A stretch of DNA of 48,100 bases, taken from assembly GCA_034189135.1 (NCBI GenBank), contig JAXHVO010000051.1, positions 19,558-67,657 of the forward strand. Reading direction: 5' to 3'. The notes under the pieces are model-generated. The model was not told the DNA's origin, did not search any database, and worked only from the letters and a program-made list of their open reading frames with translations. Each line of letters begins with the position of its first letter. Position 1 is the first letter of the stretch. The stretch comes from Thermodesulfobacteriota bacterium (GTDB taxonomy: Bacteria; Desulfobacterota; Desulfobacteria; Desulfobacterales; JAUWMJ01). This document shows positions 24,964 to 33,189 of this stretch, one piece after another. The translations under genes and the position numbers were made by a program.

Positions 24964-27570
24964 CTATTTCTCCAATTCTTGCTTAACTGCCAGACCTATT
25001 CTTTCCAGAGTAATCGGTTTTTTTATATATCGACCTGCGCCTAATTTTTGGGCTGCCTTTACCTCATCTGTTTCCGCAAATCCACTGACGATAACCGCCT
25101 TTTGACCGGGGTGAATCTGTATAATCTTTTCGTATGTCTGACGGCCGTTTAGGCCCGGATCCATAATCATATCAAGCAGGATTAAATCCACCGAATTTTT
25201 TTTCAAATATTCAACCGCTTCTTCACCACTGGAAACGGCTTTGGTTTCATAACCCAATGTATCCAGCATGTTACAGGATATTTCTTGCTGGCTTTCCACA
25301 TCATCAACCACCAGGATGGTTTCACCATTTCCCTGGTAGTCTTTGATGGGTATGGATAAAGCCTTATCCGATATTTTATCTCTGGTTATGGGAAAGTACA
25401 GCTCAAATGCGGTGCCGTTTTCGTCCGTGGCTACATCTATATAGCCTTTATGATCCTGCACCACATTCCAGATAACCGCCAGACCCAAACCGGTACCGCT
25501 TCTTCCCATGACCTTCTTGGTATAGAAAGGCTCAAATATTCTCTCAAGGTCATCTGACGATATTCCAGGACCATTGTCCGAAACAGACAGAATGGCATAT
25601 TCACCGATGTATACATCATCATATCCCTTCAGAGGCCGGTCTATATAAAGGTTCATGGTTGATATGGTCACGTGGCCGTCTCCTTCGATGGCTTCCAGTG
25701 CATTTGACACCAGGTTCATCAGCACCTTTTTGAGATGAATAGGTGAACCACTGATGTTAAATAGGTTTGTATCCAGGCGGGTCTTGACCGTGGCGGTGGG
25801 ATAAAATTGCTTGAGCTTCTTAAACTCGGGAGAATGCAAGTACTCACCGACCAGATCATTGATATCCAGGGGTTCTTTTGTGATGGCCACGCCTCTTGCC
25901 ACGGTTAACAAGTCCTGGACAATGGCAACCGCACTGTGCCCGGAATTCTGTATGGTTTCAATGGGCTTTCTGAGCTTGCTGTCTTCTGGTAGATCCATTA
26001 AAATCAATTCCGGATAGCTGACAATCCCGGACAGCACGTTGTTTAAGTCGTGGGCAACACCCCCGGCTAAAAGTCCTAAAGACTCCATCTTTTTTGATCT
26101 TGCCAGCTTTTCTTCACTTTCCCGCAACGCTTTTTCCGCCTCTTTAAGCTTGGTCAGGTCAAAGATGTATCCGATTAAACCGGGTGTGATACCATCTTTG
26201 GTTGGCCTTGCGTTAATAAAGCCGTGATAAGTACGGCCGTCCTTTCGCTGGATCAGATATTCAGCACCATCGGCATACATCCCCTGCAAAATCTGTTTAG
26301 ACAAAGTTAATGCTTTATCATGGTCCTGCGGAGCGATCACTTGCAGCATATTTAAGCCGGCATCAATATCTTTTTGATTAAAACCGGTTGATTCTAAGGC
26401 AGCCTTGTTGGCAAATACGACATTTCCCTCGTTATCCAGTTCGAACATGGCCATGGGCAATAGCTCTGTCAGCAGTCTGTATTTTTCCTCGCTTTCTTTA
26501 ATATTTTTTCTGGATTTGTACAGATTGGAATACAGTTTATTGAACTCCTGGGAGAGAATACCGATCTCGTTTTTTGAGTAATTCCAATCCATCGGTGCAT
26601 TTTTAGACCGGATATTGTGTACAAGCCTGGATAAGGGGCGGAGCGAGTATCTAAGCGTTAAGACTATCAAAATCAGAGCCGCCAGGAAAGCCGTGAGGTA
26701 GAACCGATTGATAAGACTGACCTTCTCTTTTGCTTTAGCCACCACGTCGTCTTTTGGCTGTTGAACCACCACCCCCCACCCGACGGGTTTTATCGGTTGA
26801 TAGGCCGCAATCCAGGTTTTTCCCTCATATTCGTAGTCTATCATGCCAGATTCACCGTACATGAGGCGAACAACCGGAGGGTATTTGGCATAATTGTAAG
26901 CAGTAAAATGCTCGAAATCGAGCTTTATTTTCGGGTGGCCAAGCAACCAACCATGGTTGGACACAAGGTACATGTATCCATTCTTGCCAATAGCTCGGGT
27001 GGTGACTATATCGCCCAATGTGTTCATTTGGGACAGGACGAATACACCTCGCAGTATTCCGATCGTGTCGCCGCCGGTATTATGTATCGGGGTGGAAAAT
27101 CCGCTGACCAGGGTGCCGACCTTCGACTGGACGATGTCTATAAAAACGGTACGATTGATTTCAAGGGTTTTATTCACCCAGTCCATGTTGTGAGAAGGAA
27201 TTTCATCGCCCACCATCCATGGGCGCTTGGGATAAGACACCCATTTCCCGGTGGTGTCCAGCACGAAGTAGTAGTTGTAAAATTGGGACACCGCGTTCAT
27301 TTCACCAAGCGCAGAATCCAATCTGGCTTTCTCCATTGAGACAATCGAGGGGATTTTGGAAAGTGCCTCCAGTTCCAATCTGGCTTTTTTAATTGAAGAC
27401 TTTATGTTGGTAGCGAATTCAACGGCCAGCACTTGCTGACTATGCCCCGCGTCGAGGATTTCATGTTCCTGCATCAAGGGCATCAGATATAGCTTATTGA
27501 ACAGCAGAGACATCCCGAAGACAGCCAAGAGTATGGCAAGGCTTCTAAACTGGAGGGAGTGGATATTCAT
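24964..27570 (-). CDS. Hybrid sensor histidine kinase: dCache - PAS - HisKA - HATPase - receiver
   Basis: An 868-residue inner-membrane kinase. TM1 is at about 10-30, a periplasmic double-Cache sensor at 35-285, and TM2 at about 290-310 (YLTAFLAALILIVLTL). A short HAMP-like region and a PAS domain (about 365-480) follow. The HisKA phospho-His is in LLAGGVAHDLNNVL. The HATPase has N-box NALEAIEG, G1 DNGPGIS and G2 GRSGTGLGLAV. The C-terminal receiver has VVDD, the phosphoacceptor Asp in LILLDMIMDPGLNG and Lys in YIKKPI. It should sense a small external molecule and pass phosphate to a receiver. Several stand-alone receivers exist in the window, but no direct partner is adjacent. The start at 27570 directly precedes TM1. 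Confidence 0.93.
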   Translation of the reverse strand: MNIHSLQFRSLAILLAVFGMSLLFNKLYLMPLMQEHEILDAGHSQQVLAVEFATNIKSSIKKARLELEALSKIPSIVSMEKARLDSALGEMNAVSQFYNYYFVLDTTGKWVSYPKRPWMVGDEIPSHNMDWVNKTLEINRTVFIDIVQSKVGTLVSGFSTPIHNTGGDTIGILRGVFVLSQMNTLGDIVTTRAIGKNGYMYLVSNHGWLLGHPKIKLDFEHFTAYNYAKYPPVVRLMYGESGMIDYEYEGKTWIAAYQPIKPVGWGVVVQQPKDDVVAKAKEKVSLINRFYLTAFLAALILIVLTLRYSLRPLSRLVHNIRSKNAPMDWNYSKNEIGILSQEFNKLYSNLYKSRKNIKESEEKYRLLTELLPMAMFELDNEGNVVFANKAALESTGFNQKDIDAGLNMLQVIAPQDHDKALTLSKQILQGMYADGAEYLIQRKDGRTYHGFINARPTKDGITPGLIGYIFDLTKLKEAEKALRESEEKLARSKKMESLGLLAGGVAHDLNNVLSGIVSYPELILMDLPEDSKLRKPIETIQNSGHSAVAIVQDLLTVARGVAITKEPLDINDLVGEYLHSPEFKKLKQFYPTATVKTRLDTNLFNISGSPIHLKKVLMNLVSNALEAIEGDGHVTISTMNLYIDRPLKGYDDVYIGEYAILSVSDNGPGISSDDLERIFEPFYTKKVMGRSGTGLGLAVIWNVVQDHKGYIDVATDENGTAFELYFPITRDKISDKALSIPIKDYQGNGETILVVDDVESQQEISCNMLDTLGYETKAVSSGEEAVEYLKKNSVDLILLDMIMDPGLNGRQTYEKIIQIHPGQKAVIVSGFAETDEVKAAQKLGAGRYIKKPITLERIGLAVKQELEK

Positions 27571-27849
27571 TTAGCGTATTTCACCGTATTTTTTTTGGGG
27601 GGGGTAAGCCAAATCCTGTTTTAGCTTTTGAAAGTATGCTTAATGTATGCTGCTATCGATATCAGGTTTTTATGGTTGAAGTCTCTGGTGTGATTGAAAC
27701 CGGTCAAGCTTTTAAATCGGCTTAATCCTGCTTGCCCCAATGTTCACATCTTCTAAAGTCCATCTTATTAACTGTATCTTATCGCAAAAACTTCATCAAA
27801 GCAAGAGGTTCAGCAAGTCCTGTTAAAGCGCCGATTGGTGTTAAGGGTA

Positions 27850-28050
27850 TGAATCGAGACAGTTATATTATTTTCTTCCAGGGGATATGAACTGAATCGG
27901 TTGCAGCGTGTCCGGATATTTGGGATAAAGTCCATCCGTTGCTAAACAATATAAAGGGACGGTCTATCCCAAATATCCGAACACTGCGAAAAGAGGTAAT
28001 AGATGACCCACATATCACCTTACAGAAAAAAATATAACCGTTTCGATTCA
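27850..28050. repeat. About 200-bp imperfect palindrome
   Basis: The inner arms match at 19 of 20 positions: GTGTCCGGATATTTGGGAT (from 27909) against the reverse complement of ATCCCAAATATCCGAACAC (to 27986). The outer arms also match: TGAATCGAGACAGTTATAT (from 27850) with the complement of ATATAACCGTTTCGATTCA (to about 28050). The middle of each arm has diverged. The loop is about 38 bases. It looks like a decayed non-autonomous element. Confidence 0.7.
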
Positions 28051-28101
28051 CAGCTGATTTTATATGTGACGTGCCGTCAGGGCATTACTTTCCGCCAAAC
28101 C

Positions 28102-28119
28102 GGGGTGCGAAACTTGAGT
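28102..28119 (+). repeat. 18-base direct repeat, copy 2
   Basis: This copy of GGGGTGCGAAACTTGAGT is identical to 24449-24466. It lies 50 bases beyond the long palindrome, in the gene-poor region. Confidence 0.55.
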
Positions 28120-28937
28120 ATCTTATTTATGCGAATAAGAAAATCAGCAAGATGATCCATGGCAAACAATTTATTGTAGCAGAGGCAGGCACAGGACAGC
28201 ATGGCTTGAAATGTGGAGTTCACCCATTGGGGTGATGGGCATGGCAACAAAGGGAATAGATGAAGGTGATGAAATATAAGGGGTGTGAAGCAACCGAATA
28301 TTCAGGCATAAATATCAATCACTCTACCCACAGATTTTGCTTTTAGAAGTTTAACTGTATTTGAAATATTATAGGTAAGGGTGTGCATATGCGCAAGGCT
28401 TGGGCGAAAATATGAGCACTGAAAGGGTTGATTTTTTTTAAAAAAGACCGGTGGATCCTGTTTGTATGGGTATGTGCGTTGCGGTGCCTGAGATATATTT
28501 CTCGGTGTATGATAAATACTGGGCAAAAGGCTGTGGTGGTGAAATACTCGCATCGGATGTCACTTTTTTTCGCCTTCGCCTGATTGCCCTAAACTTGCCA
28601 TAGGGATGAAAGGCAAGGTGGCTTACGCGGTGGCTCCATAGAGCGAAGGCGGGTTAGGCAGCGTGCGAATTCAATTTTGAAAATCCGTCACTCTCTGCAG
28701 GAGATTCAGTAAATAAAATATATAAATGCATAAGTGATGCCAAAAAGGTAATTGTGTAACCAAAAATGTAACAAAATCTTTAATAACAATTAGTTATATC
28801 TATTTTAAGGTAAAGCCGTCCGTACACATACATAACGATGACGCTGACTTTGTGGGGTCAATTACCTAGAACTGTGAAAGATTTTGCATAAAACCGGTTC
28901 ATAAAAAAAGGCCATTGATAAGAAACTCCCCGATCAA

Positions 28938-29429
28938 TTAACCCACTTTAAAAATTGCACACGTGCTGACTCCGTGCGCGTATAATTCACCATGCTTATT
29001 TTTCAGTTGGCCCTCAGCTGTTGCCAATCTTTTTCCTATATGTATCGGCTTTGCCTCACAACGCAAAACTTTAGTATCGGTAGTTACAGGCCGGATGAAA
29101 TTGACTTTAATCTCAATCGTGGTGCAAGTCATTCCTTTGGGAAGGGTTGAGAGGACTGAAGAAGTCATTGCAGTATCAAGCAATGTTGAAAGTATTCCGC
29201 CATGAACCGTGGCAAAAGGATTATAATGGTACTCTGCGGGATGAAGCTCAAACACGGTATAGCCATGATCTACCTGGAAAATATGGTAACCGATGAGATT
29301 CGCAACCGGTGGTGGACTAATCTTGCCATCCTTTATGGATTTAAGATAATCCAATCCAGACATCGAAGCAACGGCCTCTTTCTTATTCAGTTGGGGATCA
29401 TCCCAGTATATTGTTCTTTTTCTTTCCAT
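28938..29429 (-). CDS. PaaI-type hotdog thioesterase
   Basis: A 163-residue hotdog-fold acyl-CoA thioesterase. The signature is YNPFATVHGGILSTLLDTAM, with HGG and Asp in the positions used by PaaI/4HBT enzymes, followed by IEIKVNFIRPV and GKRLATAEGQL. It should hydrolyse a medium-chain or aryl acyl-CoA in the cytoplasm. An N-terminal extension of about 30 residues precedes the fold. The ATG follows AAGGAG at about five bases. It lies downstream of the glycosylase-like gene on the same strand, 120 bases away, so co-transcription with the TetR gene is possible but not shown. Confidence 0.88.
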   Translation of the reverse strand: MERKRTIYWDDPQLNKKEAVASMSGLDYLKSIKDGKISPPPVANLIGYHIFQVDHGYTVFELHPAEYHYNPFATVHGGILSTLLDTAMTSSVLSTLPKGMTCTTIEIKVNFIRPVTTDTKVLRCEAKPIHIGKRLATAEGQLKNKHGELYAHGVSTCAIFKVG

Positions 29430-29549
29430 ATCACTCCTTGTTTGCTCGTTACAGAACGCTGAAATCCATGGTGGCCATCTCTTTAACCGAACGAATGATG
29501 CATAATTTAAGGTTAAACCGCAATTTTTCCGCCGGGTTCATGCGGCTGA

Positions 29550-30239
29550 TTACAGCCAGGCCATGAGCTCGCTCAACGCTGTTGAACTTGTTAGATACGG
29601 TTCATTGGTTGTGATTGCCCTTGTTTGTGTTTCCTGCAGCAACCTGCGCAATGACCAGGAATTTACAGCGGGGTTGTGGGGGGATGGATCGCCCGATACA
29701 TGGCCCCACATATGTTGAACCGCATTGCGGATTCCACCCTCTTTCGGGGGTGTTCTTAATAACTCAGTCAGAAGTACAGCCAACCCGGAGAAGTTCCTCC
29801 TGGTATGAGAGACCTGGCGGCCGATTTTTTTGTACTGACTCGGATCACGGGCAAGGACTGAATACTTGTGATGGCTCCAGAGTTGCTGCTCATTCTTCGG
29901 AAGTGGTATGCGGCCCGGTTCTTTGTTGGCGTATTTTTTTTTGAGCAGTTGAAATTGTCGGTCCGGTTGATCCAGGTAGGTTGCCGGCCAGATGCCATTG
30001 TTGGAGCGGGTGGTGACGGAAGATTTATCAGTGAAACCCCTCAATGCCATTTCACACGTCAATTGTCTGTGGCGCTGCCTGAGGGCCCAGCCATGACCGA
30101 TCCAGCGGATCGTTTCGGGATGCCTGGAGTAACCCTTTTTCCCTTTGGTGATAATTGATACCACGCCGTGAAGCTCACGATGTTCACCCAGCAGGCTTTG
30201 CCGGTTTAAATATCCTGGATTTATATCCCAAATTCGCAT
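29550..30239 (-). CDS. Pyrimidine-dimer DNA glycosylase (endonuclease V-like) domain fused to a DUF1722-like domain
   Basis: Residues 1-75 match bacterial pyrimidine-dimer glycosylase relatives of T4 endonuclease V: MRIWDINPGYLNRQSLLGEH, HRELHGV, then GYSRHPETIRW. T4 EndV uses an N-terminal Thr as nucleophile and Glu in AEYREL. Here GEHREL keeps the Glu, but residue 2 is Arg, so the T4 nucleophile is absent. The C-terminal part (about 120-200) resembles the YbgA/DUF1722 fold: LWSHHKYSVLARDPSQYKKIG and RNAVQHMWGHVS. I start at the ATG at 30239, which follows AAGGGA and aligns with the family; the frame is open to 30278. The TetR gene ends 31 bases upstream, suggesting an operon. DNA repair activity is inferred only. 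Confidence 0.7.
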   Translation of the reverse strand: MRIWDINPGYLNRQSLLGEHRELHGVVSIITKGKKGYSRHPETIRWIGHGWALRQRHRQLTCEMALRGFTDKSSVTTRSNNGIWPATYLDQPDRQFQLLKKKYANKEPGRIPLPKNEQQLWSHHKYSVLARDPSQYKKIGRQVSHTRRNFSGLAVLLTELLRTPPKEGGIRNAVQHMWGHVSGDPSPHNPAVNSWSLRRLLQETQTRAITTNEPYLTSSTALSELMAWL

Positions 30240-30270
30240 TGAATCCCTTATGGTGAATTGCCGGCAAATG

Positions 30271-30876
30271 CTAGTCAAACAAATACCGGGTAATCATTTC
30301 CGATAATTGGGTGATGAGTCGATGTTCTTCGATTTCCGGTTTGTCGATCTTTATCATATGTACCACAGATTCAACCGCACTCACCACGATAACGGCGGCA
30401 GCTTCCACATCGGTCACCCTCAAGTTGCCGTCATATGAGCGAAGACTTTGGATCACATAGTGCAAAATCATCTGTTCTTCTTTTTGTCTCACTTTGGCCA
30501 CATCCGCATCCATATAGCGCATGGCCGACGTCTGGCGATGGAATTCCGGTGAGTATTCGTGGGCTTCAATGGCCCGGAAAATCAGCTGATTGACCACAGC
30601 CTGTTTGTCTTTTCCTGCAAACAATTGGCCCTGGTGGGGGGCCAGGACTTTGGAAAATATTTTGAGGCTGTATTGGGTCAGGTTTTCGATGAACAACGCT
30701 TTTTTGTCGGTAAAATAGCTGTAAAAACTGCCGATGGAAACACCGGCGGCTTTGGCGATTTCCTTGGAATTGGTATGGTAGTATCCTTTTTGTGAAAAGA
30801 GATTTTCTGCGGCAGCAATGATGCGTTGGCGGGTGGCTTCACTCCTTTTTTGCTGTGGTGTACGAATATTTCCCAT
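30271..30876 (-). CDS. TetR-family transcriptional repressor
   Basis: A 201-residue regulator with an N-terminal TetR helix-turn-helix: RIIAAAENLFSQKGYYHTNS, then IAKAAGVSIGSFYSYF and DKKALF. The C-terminal helical domain should bind an unknown ligand and dimerise. The gene is divergent from a methyltransferase gene, and two 16-base palindromes lie between them, so it probably controls both directions. The glycosylase-DUF1722 gene follows at 31 bases. TetR proteins of this type often control lipid or fatty-acid genes; the ligand here is unknown. Confidence 0.93.
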   Translation of the reverse strand: MGNIRTPQQKRSEATRQRIIAAAENLFSQKGYYHTNSKEIAKAAGVSIGSFYSYFTDKKALFIENLTQYSLKIFSKVLAPHQGQLFAGKDKQAVVNQLIFRAIEAHEYSPEFHRQTSAMRYMDADVAKVRQKEEQMILHYVIQSLRSYDGNLRVTDVEAAAVIVVSAVESVVHMIKIDKPEIEEHRLITQLSEMITRYLFD

Positions 30877-30943
30877 AATATCAATATACTCCGATTATAT
30901 TACTTTAAACATATCATAACAGTCACCGACCGCACAAGAAAAA

Positions 30944-30959
30944 ATGAACTTTAGTTCAT
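30944..30959. promoter_or_regulatory. TetR operator 1
   Basis: ATGAACTTTAGTTCAT has arms ATGAACT/AGTTCAT and forms one of two matching sites between the divergent tetR-like and methyltransferase genes. It lies just upstream of the -35 of the methyltransferase promoter and about 70 bases from the regulator's own ATG. Confidence 0.82.
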
Positions 30960-30966
30960 TTTTTTG

Positions 30967-30995
30967 TTGACAACATGAACCAAAGTTCATATTTT
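30967..30995 (+). promoter_or_regulatory. Promoter of the methyltransferase gene, overlapped by operator 2
   Basis: TTGACA (30967-30972) and TATTTT (30990-30995) are separated by 17 bases, a sigma-70-type promoter 38 bases ahead of the methyltransferase ATG. Operator 2, ATGAACCAAAGTTCAT (30975-30990), fills the spacer, so repressor binding would block RNA polymerase. The two operator centres are 31 bases apart, about three helical turns, so both dimers would sit on one face of the DNA. Confidence 0.8.
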
Positions 30996-31032
30996 GGATA
31001 TAACATTGATTGATGCAAGAAAGGAGATAGCC

Positions 31033-31593
31033 ATGAGTATAGGTGATGTTTTACTGGGAAATAGAATAGACCGCATGCCGAACGTTGCTTTTCACCTGAT
31101 GTCTTTGATGTTCAAATTAATGAAAGTGTTTTTTTCCTATGAAAAAGCGATCGACCGCATGGGGATTCAAGAGGGGATGACGGTGGTCGATTATGGCTGT
31201 GGACCGGGAAATTATATCTTGGGTGTCGCTAAAAGATTGGGCCGTCACGGCAAACTCTATGCGGTGGATGTCCATGAACTGGCGGTTAAAGCGGTGGACA
31301 AAATAATCAAGAAAGAGAATCTCATCAATGTGGAAACCGCATTGGTGCAGGACTACCGATGTGAAATACCCAACCATGTGGCAGATCTGATTTACGCCAT
31401 GGACATGTTTCACATGGTTAAGCATCCGAACCGATTTCTGGTTGAACTGCACCGAATTTTAAAATCAGACGGCAGGCTGATCATCGAAGACGGCCACCAA
31501 CCCAGGGAAAAAACAAAAGACAAAATCAACCAAACTCGAATATGGAAAATTGTCGAGCAGGAGAAAAGATATTTGGTGTGCAGACCGGTTTGA
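31033..31593 (+). CDS. Class I SAM-dependent methyltransferase
   Basis: A 186-residue Rossmann-type methyltransferase. Motif I is TVVDYGCGPGNYILG, motif II has the acidic LYAVDVH, and the later strand is DLIYAMDMFHMV, then LHRILKSDGRLIIEDGH. The N-terminal 45 residues resemble those of small membrane-associated or lipid methyltransferases, but the substrate cannot be named. The ATG at 31033 follows AAGGAG at a good distance; an upstream frame from 30994 would read through the promoter and is rejected. Its promoter carries a TetR operator, so expression should rise when the repressor binds its ligand. Confidence 0.87.
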   Translation: MSIGDVLLGNRIDRMPNVAFHLMSLMFKLMKVFFSYEKAIDRMGIQEGMTVVDYGCGPGNYILGVAKRLGRHGKLYAVDVHELAVKAVDKIIKKENLINVETALVQDYRCEIPNHVADLIYAMDMFHMVKHPNRFLVELHRILKSDGRLIIEDGHQPREKTKDKINQTRIWKIVEQEKRYLVCRPV

Positions 31594-31617
31594 AAAGCCT
31601 GTGTTGAATATGGACGG

Positions 31618-32292
31618 CTATTGTTTGACGCCGCTGAAATAGAGCAGGGCACCGTTCCGGCCGGGAACAATTTCAAACCCGAATCCATTCTTCTGAAGTA
31701 TGCTTGCAAGTTCATCTTCCCGGTAAAGTTTTCCTCTAATTGTACTTTCGGGCTTACTCCTTTCCGGCACCGGTACGGAGCAAAGGAAGATGGAACCTGC
31801 AGTTAGCACTCTGTGCGCCTCTTGTATTACCCTTTCAGTATGATCAAAAAAATTCAGTGACAGGATGCAAAGACACAGATCAAACACTCCATCATCGAAC
31901 GGCAAATCATCCGCACTGGCCACATAGAATTCGGCGTCCTTAAACCCGGCGGAGCTGAAGCGGTCGACCGCTTTCTTCAGCAACCCCGTACTGATATCGG
32001 TTCCAGTGTACTGATTGTCCTTGTCTAGAAAATTAATGGAGCTGCCGCTCCCTGTGGCCAGTTCAATCACACGTTTACCGTGAACATCTTTTAGCTTCCG
32101 GAGAAGAATTTGGTGATGTTTGGTCATATCGCCATCAAACTTGTGGGGAAATATCGAATTTCTCATAATGTAGTCATAAAGAAACGAAAAACAATCTCCA
32201 AGCCAGGGCTTGAAGCGCTGAGGCTTTCCGTTCGTTCCGATAACGTAATTCAAACCATTCTTTTTGACGGTTTGCCTGTCCTTGTTTAACAT
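31618..32292 (-). CDS. Class I SAM-dependent methyltransferase with a receiver-like upstream remnant
   Basis: A methyltransferase of the Methyltransf_11 type: motif I RVIELATGSGSSINFL, then YTGTDIS, VASADDLPFDDGVFDLCLCI and EAHRVLTAGS. The substrate is unknown. I start at the ATG at 32292, because AAGGAG lies nine bases before it and fits translation. The same frame opens at 32343 and begins MNSLSFLLVDDEKEML, which reads exactly like the start of a receiver domain (strand 1 plus acidic pair). The rest of a receiver is missing. This suggests a deletion that joined the first codons of a response regulator to this gene. It is convergent with the other methyltransferase gene, with 24 bases between. 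Confidence 0.8.
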   Translation of the reverse strand: MLNKDRQTVKKNGLNYVIGTNGKPQRFKPWLGDCFSFLYDYIMRNSIFPHKFDGDMTKHHQILLRKLKDVHGKRVIELATGSGSSINFLDKDNQYTGTDISTGLLKKAVDRFSSAGFKDAEFYVASADDLPFDDGVFDLCLCILSLNFFDHTERVIQEAHRVLTAGSIFLCSVPVPERSKPESTIRGKLYREDELASILQKNGFGFEIVPGRNGALLYFSGVKQ

Positions 32293-32420
32293 GTTCAACA
32301 TCTCCTTTTCATCGTCGACCAGAAGAAAACTCAATGAATTCATAGTTATTTTTGTTCGGTTGAATGAAAAATGTTACGGATTTTTCCCAGCCATTGCAGA
32401 TGCAAGCGTATGTTTTTGCC

Positions 32421-33023
32421 CTAAAAGGAAAGCAGGGCCTCTTTAATGGGATTAACGAAAGCAAAAAAAATACTCGATTTTTTTCGTAATGAACGGCGAT
32501 GCAAATTTTCAAACATTTCTTCCCTTAACCCTCTTGAAATTTCCAGCTGTACACCTTTTCCACTCTTGCATCTGTTGCAGATGTTTTCCGGTTTGATTCC
32601 CCGAAGTCCCGTTATTTCGCTGATCACAGCGTTAAATCCGTCTGCCCTTAATGCAGACATTATTCTTTGTTTTAGCTTGTGGTTTTTACCTCCGACAAAA
32701 ACCATGTCGCCCCTGTTTCTGGCGCCGTGAATTGTAACGACAATGAATGCATTTTTCGAAATCTGCAGTCCGATGGGTTCATCAAACCGGTTGCTGGTGA
32801 TATGTAATAGTTTATTCCCCGTTTTTTTAATACCTTTAAAGGCATAAAAGGTAAAATCGCTTCCGGCTAACGCATCTGCAATGTCTATCGTTCCGGGTTC
32901 GATGCCTCCGCCGTGGGGCGCCATTATGGCAATTTTAGCATCAACTTCACGATATAAAATAGTGTAGTCTTCATCTTCTCTCTCATGTTGTTCCAATTCA
33001 GCGAAATTTTTATATTTGTCCAT
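32421..33023 (-). CDS. Poly-gamma-glutamate hydrolase family protein
   Basis: A 200-residue protein of the phage-type poly-gamma-glutamate hydrolase family (zinc peptidase of the carboxypeptidase-like fold). Visible parts are YKNFAELEQHEREDEDYTI, the metal-site motif IMAPHGGGIEPGT, VVTIHGARN and VQLEISRGLREEMF. Such enzymes cut poly-gamma-glutamate capsules; chromosomal copies without a phage may have another substrate. The start is the ATG at 33023, which gives the family N-terminus MDKYKNF; a GTG at 33032 is the alternative. Neighbouring genes give no capsule context. Confidence 0.85.
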   Translation of the reverse strand: MDKYKNFAELEQHEREDEDYTILYREVDAKIAIMAPHGGGIEPGTIDIADALAGSDFTFYAFKGIKKTGNKLLHITSNRFDEPIGLQISKNAFIVVTIHGARNRGDMVFVGGKNHKLKQRIMSALRADGFNAVISEITGLRGIKPENICNRCKSGKGVQLEISRGLREEMFENLHRRSLRKKSSIFFAFVNPIKEALLSF

Positions 33024-33189
33024 TACGGTCACAAAAAGTATTCTATTCGTTTTTATAGCACATCGACAGATGCAACGGACAAACTGGAGCGAGGCGGAAG
33101 GCTGCTCTATGGAAAAAATGGTTATGATTTTACCGTGAATCCATAATTATTGAAGTATCTTGTCCGCGAAATTGTAATTTTTCAAACCA

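Larger units (their letters stand above)
27571..28937. other. 1.4-kb region without convincing genes
   Basis: Apart from the long palindrome (27850-28050) and the 18-base repeat copy at 28102-28119, this stretch holds only short, unconvincing frames. One minus-strand frame (28302-28553) ends with LAHMHTLTYNISNTVKLL, faintly like the C-terminal part of DDE transposases. With inverted words CGCCTTCGC/GCGAAGGCG at about 28570-28660, this hints at old mobile-element debris. That reading is weak. Confidence 0.4.

Noticed and set aside
27863-28051. 62-residue minus-strand frame in the long palindrome
   Set aside because: It spans the inverted arms themselves and has no start signal, so coding is unlikely.
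28302-28553. Transposase C-terminal remnant
   Set aside because: Only a faint likeness in one short segment. No DDE residues or insertion-sequence ends were found, so it was not listed as a pseudogene.
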